Shown: positions 36,702-46,175, counted from the stretch's first letter. The stretch is DNA of 64,000 nt from Vibrio splendidus 12E03 (GCF_000272105.2 NZ_AJZD02000331.1:33733-97732); one strand, 5' to 3'. Program-made: numbers and translations. The notes: a model not told the origin generated them from the sequence alone.

Positions 36702-37916
36702 ATGGATCGACTAATCTCTTTTTTGCCAAGCAGTAGCGCTGCGAAAACAACTCAGTTTTCACTGTCATTTAAGCGCCTGCTTTTGCCTATCTCACTTGCA
36801 GCATTGGTTGCAGCCCCAGCTACACGAGAGCTGACGGTAACTACTTTATCAGACGCGTTTTGGGCAGTGTCTTGTTATGTTGCTTTAACCTTGGCTATTT
36901 ACCACTGGTTAAGTCTGTATATCAACAAAGATAACGTCTTCAACAAGCTCGTCCATCAATCCCGTTCAAACCAAGTTGTATTCGCTGCACTTATGGGGGC
37001 GCTACCCGGCTGTGGCGGTGCTATCGTAGTGACGACCCAATTCATTTCCGGCAAGCTTGGTTTTGGAGCGGTCGTTGCGGTTTTGGTCTCAACCATGGGT
37101 GATGCAGCCTTCCTATTAATCGCTAGCGAACCCAAAACAGGCTTGGCTATGATGGCAATGGGTGTGATTGTCGGTACGGCGTCAGGCCGAGTTATTAACT
37201 TATTTCACGCAGACGACTTCTTACGCCCGAGACAAGCAGAAAAAAATGACGCCACCAACAGCTGCGCTTCTCAATCTCAAGACAAAGAATCGGTCTCTAA
37301 AAAAGCGATAAACCTGCAAGGTTACCTGTGGTCTGTACTGATTATTCCGGGTTCTGTCGTTGCCCTACTTGGCTCTTTTCAAGTCGATGTGAACGAGCTG
37401 CTCGCTTTGCCTGAAATATCGATGGAATGGGCGGGGACAGTTTTGCTGATCAGCTCGATGTTTCTGTGGGGGCTAACCCGTGAAATTGAAGATTACAAAT
37501 CAGCCGTAAGTGAAGACGAGAAATGTGTAGGCTCTCATCCACTACAAAAAACGGCTCAAGATACTAACTTCGTTACTGCATGGGTGGTGGTTGCTTTTCT
37601 TTTCTTCGAATTTGGCTCTGTGATAGCAAATGTCGATTTTGCGACGCTATTCTCAAGCTGGGGCATGATGCTCCCCCTGGCTGGCGTGTTGATGGGTTTG
37701 CTACCGGGCTGTGGACCGCAATTATTGGTCACTAGCTTATACCTTTCAGGCGCACTGCCACTTTCGGCTCAGGTAGGTAACGCAATTTCAAATGATGGTG
37801 ACGCGCTATTCCCTGCGATTGCGATGGCTCCCAAAGCGGCACTAGTCGCGACCTTATACTCGAGTGTGCCCGCACTAATCTGTGCTTATGGATACTGGTT
37901 TATGTTTGAGATCTAA
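36702..37916 (+). CDS. mneA: Putative manganese exporter, MneA-type
   Basis: A 404-residue inner-membrane protein with about ten helices, built as two related halves. Each half has a PGCG motif: GALPGCGGAIVVTTQF (about 98-113) and GLLPGCGPQLLVTSLY (about 330-345). Each is followed by a GDA motif (TMGDAAFLL and NDGDALFPA). This pattern matches the ArsP_2-type heavy-metal exporters and V. cholerae MneA, reported to export Mn. The protein acts in metal detoxification. It is preceded by a perfect Fur-type box. Confidence 0.8.
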   Translation: MDRLISFLPSSSAAKTTQFSLSFKRLLLPISLAALVAAPATRELTVTTLSDAFWAVSCYVALTLAIYHWLSLYINKDNVFNKLVHQSRSNQVVFAALMGALPGCGGAIVVTTQFISGKLGFGAVVAVLVSTMGDAAFLLIASEPKTGLAMMAMGVIVGTASGRVINLFHADDFLRPRQAEKNDATNSCASQSQDKESVSKKAINLQGYLWSVLIIPGSVVALLGSFQVDVNELLALPEISMEWAGTVLLISSMFLWGLTREIEDYKSAVSEDEKCVGSHPLQKTAQDTNFVTAWVVVAFLFFEFGSVIANVDFATLFSSWGMMLPLAGVLMGLLPGCGPQLLVTSLYLSGALPLSAQVGNAISNDGDALFPAIAMAPKAALVATLYSSVPALICAYGYWFMFEI

Positions 37917-38209
37917 CTTGATCAGAGTTAACTCCATAGGCTTCTGTAAGGTTGGTACTTTGTATCGGCCTTTTTGTTTCCGTCAGCCTAGTCTTTCCAC
38001 AGTTTTTTTTGACCTTCCCTTCCTGATCCACTGTTTCTACTACTGCTCTCAAACAGCACGTTACAGCCTGTCTCAAAAACGCCCTCTATTAGCCCTGTAC
38101 AATGCTTATTTAGAAACACCAACACTGATATCAAAAATACAAAAAGCCCCTGTAAGAGTGCTTACAGGGGCTTTAATTCAAGCTTTAATCTTGGTTCTTA
38201 AGACAAGAC
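37917..38209. other. Convergent region between the Mn exporter and torA
   Basis: A region of nearly 300 bases. It holds the torECA terminator near its end and no gene I believe. A plus-strand frame (37882-38388) runs through it but overlaps the torA end and has no family match. Confidence 0.5.
38137..38174 (-). terminator. Terminator after torECA
   Basis: The minus-strand stem AAAGCCCCTGTAAG/CTTACAGGGGCTTT is followed by a T-run. Confidence 0.9.
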
Positions 38210-40672
38210 TTAAGAAACTTCGATTGGACCACCGAATGAAGTTACTGGAGGCAGTTTGCCTTGGAACTTCTCGAAATCAACCAAACATGTGTTTGCTGAC
38301 GTTGCTTGAGCAAGTTCAGACGTACCGATATCTTGAGTCAGTGTGTTTGGATCGCCGTATGTATCTAGCGCGCCCACTTTCTCGTTGATCGGACCGTACC
38401 AAGCACCCTCTTCGATACGTACAACACCAGGAGCGTAGCTATCCATTAGAACAGCACCTGCTAGTAGTTGACCACGGTCGTTAAACACACGTACTACATC
38501 GCCATCTTTGATGCCTTTCTTCTTAGCATCTACTGGGTTGATGTAGATTGGCTCACGGCCTTGTACCGCGTAAGTCGCACGCCACTCTTCAGATTCACAC
38601 ATCTGAGAGTGAAGACGCTTGTCTGGGTGACAAGATTGTAGCCAGTACGGGTGCTTGTCAGAGCCTGGACCACCGTGTGAACGTTCAGATTTCTCGAACC
38701 ACATTGGGTGTTCTTGACAGTGCTCGTAACCCATGTTGCCAACAGTACGGCTTGTGATTTCGATGAAACCAGAAGGCGTGCCTAGTGCGTTGATCTCTGG
38801 ATCTTCACGGAATGAAGCGTGACGAGTCCATGGCTTACCTTTGCCGAAGTCTAGGAAACCTTTCTCCCAGAACTCAGCAAACTCAGGCATTTCGAAGCTA
38901 CCTTCGTTTGATGCGCGACATTCATCGTACAGAGATTTAACCCACTGCATTTCGTCCATACCACGCGTGTAATCGTCGTAACGACCCCAACGCTTAGTTA
39001 GGCTAGACATGATCTCGAAGTCAGTCTTAGACTGGAACAGAGGATCCACTAGCTTGTGCATTGCGATCAAACCACGGCCAGAGTACGCGCCGTAACCATC
39101 GATATCGTTACGTTCCCACTGAGTACAAGCTGGAAGAACAATATCAGAGTGACGACAAGTTGCAGTCCAAGCGAAATCAACAGCCACTACAGTTTGTAGG
39201 CTCTTGAATGCTTTACGCATCTTGTTGCGATCTTGGTGGTGGTGCCACGGGTTGTTACCACTGAATACCATCATCTTGATGTCAGGCAGTGTCACTGTTG
39301 CGCCGTTTGCTTTGATCTTCTTACCTGGCTCTAACAGGCTATCTACCCAACGAGCAACAGGGATTACGCGGCTGTAACCGTTGTAATCAGTGTTAGTGTG
39401 CTTAGGCGATTGACCTTGGTCGATGTTCAGCGGGAATGAACCCGGAGCAGCGAAACCAGTTGAAGATACACCGATACCAGAGTAGTGGTGACCGTAAGAG
39501 ATACCACCGCCCGGAAGACCAATTTGGCCAACCATTGCTGCGACAACTGCACACATCCAGTAAGGCTGTTCACCGTGCTCTTGACGTTGGATACTCCAAC
39601 CCACAAGAATCTGTGTACGACCGTTAACCAGCATCTTAGCGAAGTCACGAATAGAGTCCGCGCTTGCGCCACAGATTTCTGCAGCCCATTCTGGTGTCTT
39701 CTCAACTTTATCTTTCGTTTCACCTTGAACGTACTTGATGAAGTCTTCAAAACCTAGACAGTAAGTTTCGATGAACTTCTTGTCGTATAGGCCTTCGTTG
39801 TAAAGAACGTGAGCAACACCAAGCATGAACGCCACATCAGTTTGTGGGTTGATGTACATTTGCTCGTTTTCTAGGTAACGACCTGTTTTGTTTTTAACAG
39901 GGTCAACAGAAACAACGTTGATCTCTTTCTTAGCAACTTTTTCTTTCAGCTGTTCTAGGTATGCGAACGACTCGTGAGTCTCACATGTCCAACCTACCTG
40001 AAGGTTTTTAACTGGATCGTTACCCCAAAGAACAATGTTGTCACTGTTTTCTAGGATAAGTTCCCAAGATGTACCTTGTGCGTAAACTTCAGTAGAACCT
40101 AGCACGTAAGGCATGATCGTTTGACCAGCACCTGTTGAGTAGTCACCGATTTTCTTCACAGAGTAACCGTGAAGTGCCATTGCACGTTGCATGTGGTTAG
40201 TACAGCTGTGGAACTGACCTGTTTGTCTCCAACCAGTTTGACCTGTGTGAAGCGCCCATGGACCGTAATCTTTCTGTACGCGCTCTAGCTCGCGGTAAAC
40301 AAGGTCTAGTGCCTCATCCCAAGTCACACGAATAAAGCGGTTGTTACCACGCGTGTCTGCGCTGTACTTATGCTTCTTCAACCAATCTAGGCGAACCATT
40401 GGGTAACGCACACGTGATGGGCTGTAGATAATACCTTTAATACCTTTCAGCATCTCTGTTGGGTGCTGATCGATTTCTAGAGGTTTAATTTCCTGTACTT
40501 TACCCGCGTAAACGCGAGCTCGGAATGCACCCCAGTGAGAACCAGAGACTTTCCACGCGCCGTCTGTTTCTGCAGCAGATGCTGAAGCCGACGCCAATAA
40601 GCTTGGACCGATAACCGATGCCGCACTTGTCGTCGCGACACCTTTCAGAAAACTTCTTCTTGTAATTGCCAT
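38210..40672 (-). CDS. torA: Trimethylamine-N-oxide reductase, molybdenum subunit
   Basis: An 820-residue periplasmic enzyme with a Tat signal (RRSFLKG, about 5-11; cleavage after ASASA). It belongs to the DMSO/TMAO reductase family. GDYSTGAGQ supplies the Mo-ligating Ser, and SHWGAFRARVYAG is the typical start of the mature chain. It reduces TMAO to trimethylamine as terminal electron acceptor. Electrons come from TorC. It is last gene of torECA, 24 bases after torC. The regulators torR/torS/torT are not in this window. Confidence 0.95.
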   Translation of the reverse strand: MAITRRSFLKGVATTSAASVIGPSLLASASASAAETDGAWKVSGSHWGAFRARVYAGKVQEIKPLEIDQHPTEMLKGIKGIIYSPSRVRYPMVRLDWLKKHKYSADTRGNNRFIRVTWDEALDLVYRELERVQKDYGPWALHTGQTGWRQTGQFHSCTNHMQRAMALHGYSVKKIGDYSTGAGQTIMPYVLGSTEVYAQGTSWELILENSDNIVLWGNDPVKNLQVGWTCETHESFAYLEQLKEKVAKKEINVVSVDPVKNKTGRYLENEQMYINPQTDVAFMLGVAHVLYNEGLYDKKFIETYCLGFEDFIKYVQGETKDKVEKTPEWAAEICGASADSIRDFAKMLVNGRTQILVGWSIQRQEHGEQPYWMCAVVAAMVGQIGLPGGGISYGHHYSGIGVSSTGFAAPGSFPLNIDQGQSPKHTNTDYNGYSRVIPVARWVDSLLEPGKKIKANGATVTLPDIKMMVFSGNNPWHHHQDRNKMRKAFKSLQTVVAVDFAWTATCRHSDIVLPACTQWERNDIDGYGAYSGRGLIAMHKLVDPLFQSKTDFEIMSSLTKRWGRYDDYTRGMDEMQWVKSLYDECRASNEGSFEMPEFAEFWEKGFLDFGKGKPWTRHASFREDPEINALGTPSGFIEITSRTVGNMGYEHCQEHPMWFEKSERSHGGPGSDKHPYWLQSCHPDKRLHSQMCESEEWRATYAVQGREPIYINPVDAKKKGIKDGDVVRVFNDRGQLLAGAVLMDSYAPGVVRIEEGAWYGPINEKVGALDTYGDPNTLTQDIGTSELAQATSANTCLVDFEKFQGKLPPVTSFGGPIEVS

Positions 40673-40696
40673 TGTGTTACTCCAATTGACGTCTTA

Positions 40697-41878
40697 TTAG
40701 TGATGGCCTTCAGAAAAATCTGATGAGTGCTTCTGTAGATACTTAAGAACAAGTGCTTCTGTATCTGTATCGAAGTTAACGAATGCAATCATACCATCTA
40801 GCATGCCTACCCAACCGTTAGCGCTGAAGTGAGCTTCATCTGGCTGTGAGTGACACGTTGAACAGTTAGATTGGTACGCTTGACCAGCTGCGTTCCAGAT
40901 TGGATCAAAGTTATCAACCATAGACTCTTTCTTCATCCAAAGTGCTAGGTTAACTTCTTCCCAAGGAAGGCCAGTTAGCTCATCTTCTTTCTTCTCACCA
41001 ACAGTGATTACGTCACTTTGAGATACTTCTTTCGTCAAGATTGCAGTCGAGATATTCATACCGAAGTCTTCTTGGATTACACGTCCGAAGCCTTTCGCTT
41101 TACGCCAACCGTCGATTTGAATCTTGATCATGTCGCCTTTTTCGTCGATCACAGCAACTTTACTTGCAGGGCTTAATAGACCCGCTTCAACTTCAGCTGT
41201 TTCATCTGTGTACATTGGTAGGTGACGAATAGAGATCACGTCTGAACCATTTGCGTAAGATGTGCTGCTTGCTACGTTTTCTAGCTCGCCAACAATACCG
41301 CTCGCTGATGCCATATCTAATGGAAGGTTGTGAGCAATACCTTTGTGACAGTCAACACAGCTTTGATCACGCTCTGCCGCGTTCTTCATCTGGATACGCG
41401 CTGTTGGGCGCATGTTTTCGAAATCCATTGAATCGTAGTTGTGGCAGTTTTTACACTCTAGAGATTTGTTCGAAGAGAAGCGATCCCATTCGTGTTTAGC
41501 CAGTTCGATACGACGAGCTTCGAATTTCTCAGGCGTATCTAGGTCACCAAATACTTGAGCGAATACTTCTTTAGAAGCTTGCATCTTACGAGCGATTTTT
41601 GCTGTCCATTCATGTGGAACGTGACAGTCAGGACAAGTAGCACGTACACCAGAAGTGTTTTTCCAGTGAACCGTTTCTTGTAGTTCTACGTACACGTTGT
41701 CACGCATGGTGTGACAGCTTACACAGAACTCTTCTGTATTTGTGTGCTCTAGAGCTGTGTTAAAACCGCCCCAGAAAATAACACCGGCGATAAAGCCACC
41801 CATAGTTAGTACACCAAGACTGATGTGTACTGCTGGGCGAGTCATTGTGCGCCATAATTTAACTAAAAATGATTTCAT
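40697..41878 (-). CDS. torC: Pentahaem c-type cytochrome TorC
   Basis: A 393-residue protein with one N-terminal membrane anchor (about 15-35) and five CxxCH haem motifs: CVSCH, CPDCH, CKNCH and CVDCH in the NapC/NirT domain, and CSTCH near the C-terminus. It passes electrons from menaquinol to TorA in the periplasm. The extra C-terminal haem domain is what separates TorC from NapC. Confidence 0.95.
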   Translation of the reverse strand: MKSFLVKLWRTMTRPAVHISLGVLTMGGFIAGVIFWGGFNTALEHTNTEEFCVSCHTMRDNVYVELQETVHWKNTSGVRATCPDCHVPHEWTAKIARKMQASKEVFAQVFGDLDTPEKFEARRIELAKHEWDRFSSNKSLECKNCHNYDSMDFENMRPTARIQMKNAAERDQSCVDCHKGIAHNLPLDMASASGIVGELENVASSTSYANGSDVISIRHLPMYTDETAEVEAGLLSPASKVAVIDEKGDMIKIQIDGWRKAKGFGRVIQEDFGMNISTAILTKEVSQSDVITVGEKKEDELTGLPWEEVNLALWMKKESMVDNFDPIWNAAGQAYQSNCSTCHSQPDEAHFSANGWVGMLDGMIAFVNFDTDTEALVLKYLQKHSSDFSEGHH

Positions 41879-41928
41879 GTTTAGCTCTCTTAAATATTGA
41901 TTTTAAAAAATGTTGTTACTAGAGGGCA

Positions 41929-42111
41929 TTACATGCCGCCGTGAGCACCAGGAGGTCCGAATACAAACACTTGCAGTGCCCAAACTAGGAAGCCGTAACC
42001 ACCTACAAAAGCCACACTTAATATTGGGAAGAGAACCACCGCGATGAAGAGGAAAGACTTCCACTCCAGCGAATGTTTTTCGCTAGTTTCAATTTTATTA
42101 ACATCACTCAT
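41929..42111 (-). CDS. torE: TorE, small membrane subunit of the TMAO operon
   Basis: A 60-residue protein with a single membrane helix (FLFIAVVLFPILSVAFVGGYGFLVWAL), related to TorE/NapE. Its role is unclear. It precedes torC by 50 bases, giving the torECA order known in marine gammaproteobacteria. Confidence 0.88.
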   Translation of the reverse strand: MSDVNKIETSEKHSLEWKSFLFIAVVLFPILSVAFVGGYGFLVWALQVFVFGPPGAHGGM

Positions 42112-42548
42112 ACATTTTGCCTATTTTGTATTTAGTAATTTCGAGTAACCCATTCTATGGGGCTAAAGTTCTTAAGTATCTAACGACAAATTTTAGACCA
42201 TACTCAAAGTAGGGTTCAATCAAATCTCCCGTTATAACCCTTGCTAATCAATACTTTTTTGAGCTCATCCAAAGTTGTTTTTAGTTAAACAAAGTTATTA
42301 AAAAGTATTAACAAATGTGAAGAATTAAGTATATTTCACAAATGTTAAATTCCAACACCTGCGTAACTGTATTGTAACCAGTTTTAACGTTTTACCTACT
42401 AAGTAGTAGCCAAAAATGCCTCAAACAACCAATATTTTGTGATTTGATTGTTAAATTATTGAGTATCTTTTGAAGCAACGGCTGAGAAGCTGAAATGCAT
42501 CATTTGGCACTTTCATATATGATGGGGACCTACTTAAAAGGAAACATT
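42112..42548. other. Divergent region between torE and fetB
   Basis: 437 AT-rich bases. It should contain the torECA promoter and the fetB promoter. I found no confident Tor box, FNR site or riboswitch here. A loose TGTGAA...TTCACA repeat is near 42318-42343. Confidence 0.4.
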
Positions 42549-43343
42549 ATGCAAGACGTTATTGATATATCTTGGTGGCAGTTATTGTTCTTCAGCTCAC
42601 TTCTCTTGCTACCCATGACCATCAACCACAAGTTAAAACTCGGCCTTGGCAAAGAAGCTTCTATCAGCATAATTCGTATGGTTATTCAGCTATTTCTGGT
42701 GGGACTTTACCTAGAATACTTGTTCACTTTGAATAGTTTGTGGGTCAATTTGCTGTGGTTATTTGCGATGATTATCGTCGGTGCAAGCTCGATTGTTGAA
42801 AAATCTAGACTGCCAAGAAACCTACTTTTGGCTCCTGTCGCCGTTAGCCTTGCGGTAACTTGTGTACCTATTGTCTTGTTCATCTGCTTTTTCATCATTA
42901 AACCGACACCGGTTTTTAACGCGCAGTACCTTATCCCGATCGCAGGGATGTTATTGGGTAATAGCTTAAGCAGTAATATAGTGGCATTGCAGAACCTGTT
43001 TGGTGCCTTTGAAACACAGAAATCAGAATATGAAGCCGCAATCGCGTTAGGTGCGTCTCCTACTTATGCTGCTGCGCCTTTTGTACGTAATGCAATACAG
43101 AAAGCGATGTCCCCTATCATGGCCTCTATGGCAACCACAGGCCTAGTAACGCTGCCGGGAATGATGACGGGACAAATCTTAGGTGGTGCTTCGCCGATGA
43201 TCGCGATTAAGTATCAACTGATGATCATGCTGGCAATTTTCGTGATGATGAGCTGCTCTTTAGCACTTGCACTTCACCTCTCATTGAAGACATCTTTAAC
43301 CAAAGAAGGGCGAGTTCTCGCTCAAATACAGCCTTCGAAATAA
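42549..43343 (+). CDS. fetB: Iron export permease FetB-like (UPF0014)
   Basis: A 264-residue membrane protein with about seven helices. The conserved UPF0014/FetB parts are IPIAGMLLGNSLS (about 132-144), EAAIALGASP (about 168) and ATTGLVTLPGMMTGQILGGASP (about 199-220). In E. coli FetB pairs with the ATPase FetA to export iron and protect from peroxide. No ATPase gene adjoins this copy. I chose ATG 42549, with AAGGA seven bases upstream. An earlier in-frame ATG (42495) adds 18 residues without a ribosome site. Confidence 0.85.
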   Translation: MQDVIDISWWQLLFFSSLLLLPMTINHKLKLGLGKEASISIIRMVIQLFLVGLYLEYLFTLNSLWVNLLWLFAMIIVGASSIVEKSRLPRNLLLAPVAVSLAVTCVPIVLFICFFIIKPTPVFNAQYLIPIAGMLLGNSLSSNIVALQNLFGAFETQKSEYEAAIALGASPTYAAAPFVRNAIQKAMSPIMASMATTGLVTLPGMMTGQILGGASPMIAIKYQLMIMLAIFVMMSCSLALALHLSLKTSLTKEGRVLAQIQPSK

Positions 43344-43360
43344 CCTCCCTGCTCCACTTA

Positions 43361-43569
43361 GATCTGGTTACTCACTGAATTTGAGACAGGTTATCCACAG
43401 AAACTGTGGATAACCAAATCAATATAGATCCTTTTTTGTCCATTTCGACCCAAGGAAAGATCATCGCCTTTGATCTTTGGGTGATTTCAAAGACATATAC
43501 ACACATGGTAATCAGCGCTGTTGCGTACTCAGATGATCATTAGAGAGATGAAGAAGTAGGTTTTCCACA
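43361..43569. other. DnaA-box and GATC-rich element in a convergent intergenic region
   Basis: It contains two perfect DnaA boxes (TTATCCACA at 43391-43399 and inverted at 43405-43413) forming a perfect 12-bp-arm palindrome at 43389-43415. A third consensus box, TTTTCCACA, is at 43561-43569. Five GATC sites occur at 43361, 43427, 43459, 43472 and 43535, and an AAAGATCA/TGATCTTT hairpin is at 43456-43478. Because fetB and focA converge here, no promoter function is expected. Confidence 0.6.
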
Positions 43570-43572
43570 AAT

Positions 43573-43601
43573 AAAAAACGGCCTGCAATGCAGGCCGTCT
43601 T
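43573..43601 (-). terminator. Terminator after focA
   Basis: The stem ACGGCCTGCA/TGCAGGCCGT is followed by a T-run on the minus strand. Confidence 0.88.
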
Positions 43602-43661
43602 GTAAATGTCATAAGTCAGTTCAGTGTTTTCACTGCGCTTTAACTCATCTCGTCAACTGAG

Positions 43662-44504
43662 TTAGTCACGTAGGTAGATCAACCAGTACCACATGCCAAC
43701 AAAGATACCGCCGCCAATGATGTTACCGATGGTAACGGGCAGCAAGTTGTTCATTAAAAAGTCCATCATGTTCAGATCAACATAGTCCGCTGGGTTAGCG
43801 CCTGTCATTGTCCAAAATTCAGCTGGAGCAAATGTTTTGATGCCGATAGCTAAAGGTACTTGGAACATGTTCGCAATACAGTGCTCAAAACCAGCCGATA
43901 CGAACATCGCTACAGGCAAAATCATTACCGCAATTTTGTCAGTCAGTGTACGTCCACTAAACGTCATCCATACCGCGATACAAACCAATACATTACACAT
44001 GATGCCGAGCGCGATAGCTTGGATAAAATCATGGTGCATCTTATGTTGGGAGATCGCCATTGCATTCAAACCCACTTGGCCGTGGTCGAACATGTACTGT
44101 TTGGTCAGCAACATACAAGCCACCAGCAGCAATGCGCCAATCAAGTTGCCTACATAAACTGTAGCCCAGTTCTTAACGAGCATGCGCCAAGTAATCTTGC
44201 CACTTGCACGAGCAACCAGAGTCAGCACCGAACTGGTAAATAGCTCACCACCGGTAACAACAACAAGAATTAAGCCTAAGCTAAATGCAAGGCCACCTAA
44301 TAGGCGAGTAATACCCCAAGGCAAATCACCAGCACCAGTCGTTACGATGGTGTAGAACACAAACGCAATACCGATGTGTATACCAGCGGAAATCGCTAGG
44401 AGAAAAGATTTGATTGGATCTTTGGTTGCTTTACCTACGCCAATATCTGCAGCGCGCTCAGCCATTTGTGGCGGTAATAATGAGTCAAATTGGTTTAGAT
44501 TCAT
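43662..44504 (-). CDS. focA: Formate channel FocA
   Basis: A 280-residue channel of the formate/nitrite transporter family with about six helices. The FocA signature GFEHCIANMFQVPL (about 205-218) and the start NQFDSLLPPQMAERA match E. coli FocA along the whole length. It carries formate across the inner membrane during fermentation. Unlike E. coli it is not followed by pflB. An FNR-like site lies upstream at 44791-44804. Confidence 0.93.
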   Translation of the reverse strand: MNLNQFDSLLPPQMAERAADIGVGKATKDPIKSFLLAISAGIHIGIAFVFYTIVTTGAGDLPWGITRLLGGLAFSLGLILVVVTGGELFTSSVLTLVARASGKITWRMLVKNWATVYVGNLIGALLLVACMLLTKQYMFDHGQVGLNAMAISQHKMHHDFIQAIALGIMCNVLVCIAVWMTFSGRTLTDKIAVMILPVAMFVSAGFEHCIANMFQVPLAIGIKTFAPAEFWTMTGANPADYVDLNMMDFLMNNLLPVTIGNIIGGGIFVGMWYWLIYLRD

Positions 44505-44790
44505 GATGATTTACATTTTGAAACATGTCGTCGGGAGCGCGATAATCCTCTCTTTCATTTCTGAATTCAAGAGCTATTTTTAGGCTCAAAATGGCTCTCA
44601 CAGCCTCGTTGAAAGCAAATAGTCCGAGTTATTCCAAATTCATACGACTTTAGTAGTAAAAAGAAAACTCTGCTGAATGATTAGTTATCAGCATAGAAAT
44701 TGACACACCTATAAATATCAACAAGTTACGTTAAAACCAAAAGAATAACGTACACTAAAATAGCTCACTGAGTGCTTTTATTTCTAGATT

Positions 44791-44804
44791 TTGACATAGA
44801 TCAA
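44791..44804. promoter_or_regulatory. Possible FNR-type site upstream of focA
   Basis: TTGACATAGATCAA fits the FNR consensus TTGAT-N4-ATCAA with one mismatch. It lies about 290 bases before focA, which is far, so the link is tentative. Confidence 0.35.
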
Positions 44805-44811
44805 CAGAACG

Positions 44812-44837
44812 TAAAAAAGCGCCCTAAGGCGCTTTTA
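44812..44837 (-). terminator. Terminator after the coiled-coil lipoprotein gene
   Basis: The stem AAAAGCGCC/GGCGCTTTT is followed by TTTTT on the minus strand. Confidence 0.85.
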
Positions 44838-44867
44838 ACTCAATCACAAATAAAGAAATTAGTGATG

Positions 44868-46175
44868 CTAAACCGAAGGTTCAATCACTTCTTCTGATGA
44901 TTGTTCTAGAGTTGAACCCTCTAGAGTAGATTCGACAGGCGGGGACATCACATCAGAATCACTTTCGTTGGCCACTTTGCCACCTAAGCTTTTCAAACTA
45001 TCCACTAACTCTTCTAAGCTTTTTATGTGAGCATCACTCTTGGTAATCTGCTCACCGAGCAACTCACTGTGCTTGGTTGCTTCAGACAGTTGCTGCGCTT
45101 GCTTCTGATTTTCAGACTCCAGCTTAGCCAATTGCTCCGTCAAAGTTTCAATATCTGACTTTAAAAGCCCTGTCATATCAGAGCTTTTTAACGCCTTAAC
45201 ACTCGCTACTATCTTCTGTGATTGCTGACGTAAGCCTACATCACGGTAATCTTCATCATTAACGATTTGTGAAATGCTCAATAACTGGTTCTCTGCATTC
45301 AAAACCGACTGCTCGAACTGGTCGCCTTTTACGCTCGCCAGCACTTTGACTTCATGAGCAACACTGCGCACGTGGTTCAATTCAAACTCTGCAGCGTGAA
45401 CCGCGTCTTCAATGATCGACTTTTCACGAGGGCTAGCTTTCACTTGGCTTTCGGCCAACGCAATTTGAGATGCTGCCTTAGCAAAGGTAAGCGGAGCAAC
45501 GTCATCAAAATCTTCATCTTCCAAGAACTCTAATTCGTTCTTCAAAGGTTCGATGTATTTCTTATGCGCCACTTTAACTTCTAATAAGCGAGCATTGTTA
45601 AGAAATTCCACCTGAGCTTCTTGAGCGTCTTCAAGCTCATCGACCAGCACATACTCGAACAACTCGCTGTATTCTGAATACAAGCGTTTGTAGCTCGAGG
45701 TAAACATGGTATCTGCGCCCAAGAACTTCAGGTAATCCATTTGGACAATCGAATCAGCGAGTACTCGGTCAGCCTTCTTCTTTAACACTAAGATTGAGTC
45801 ATAGTTTGATTTGATCAAAGCGATTTTTTCATCGAAAGCTTCAGCGTAAGTTAGGCTCGAAAAAATGGAGTAACTCTTGGTTATCCGAGTTTCGTCTTTC
45901 AGTAAGTCCGCATAAATGCTTTCAGCATCATCCCATGCGTCTAATAGTTCATTGTAATTCTCTGGTGCATAGAGAGACAATTGAGCATGCTCTTCAAGCT
46001 TAACTTCCCATTCGGAGTAAACGCTTTGGACAGACTGAAATGAACGGACCTCTATTGTCAATTCATTATTGTTGTTTGTGGTTTGGTTCGCGTCTGTCTG
46101 CTCTGAGGGTGTGCTTTGACAACCTGAGATAGCAAATAGCATACTGATCGTTAATGCTACTTTGTTCGCTCTCAC
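44868..46175 (-). CDS. Coiled-coil lipoprotein of unknown function
   Basis: A 435-residue protein with a lipoprotein signal (lipobox ISGC, about 16-19). The mature part is almost all helical with long predicted coiled coils: EEHAQLSLYAPENYNELLDAW, the middle AAEFELNHVR region, and LTEQLAKLESENQKQAQQL near residue 350. The C-terminus is acidic and low-complexity. I do not recognise a family. It should sit in the periplasm or outer membrane as an elongated structural or adaptor protein. It is transcribed alone. Confidence 0.7.
   Translation of the reverse strand: MRANKVALTISMLFAISGCQSTPSEQTDANQTTNNNNELTIEVRSFQSVQSVYSEWEVKLEEHAQLSLYAPENYNELLDAWDDAESIYADLLKDETRITKSYSIFSSLTYAEAFDEKIALIKSNYDSILVLKKKADRVLADSIVQMDYLKFLGADTMFTSSYKRLYSEYSELFEYVLVDELEDAQEAQVEFLNNARLLEVKVAHKKYIEPLKNELEFLEDEDFDDVAPLTFAKAASQIALAESQVKASPREKSIIEDAVHAAEFELNHVRSVAHEVKVLASVKGDQFEQSVLNAENQLLSISQIVNDEDYRDVGLRQQSQKIVASVKALKSSDMTGLLKSDIETLTEQLAKLESENQKQAQQLSEATKHSELLGEQITKSDAHIKSLEELVDSLKSLGGKVANESDSDVMSPPVESTLEGSTLEQSSEEVIEPSV

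Noticed and set aside
37882..38388. A 168-residue plus-strand frame between the Mn exporter and torA
   Set aside because: It overlaps the torA end and the torECA terminator, has no ribosome site, and its protein resembles nothing.
42318..42343. A CRP site upstream of torECA or fetB
   Set aside because: The half-sites TGTGA and TCACA are too far apart for the CRP consensus.
43361..43569. A chromosomal replication origin
   Set aside because: The usual neighbours of a Vibrio oriC (mnmG, mioC, dnaA region) are absent, and only three DnaA boxes are present without an AT-rich unwinding cluster that I can recognise.
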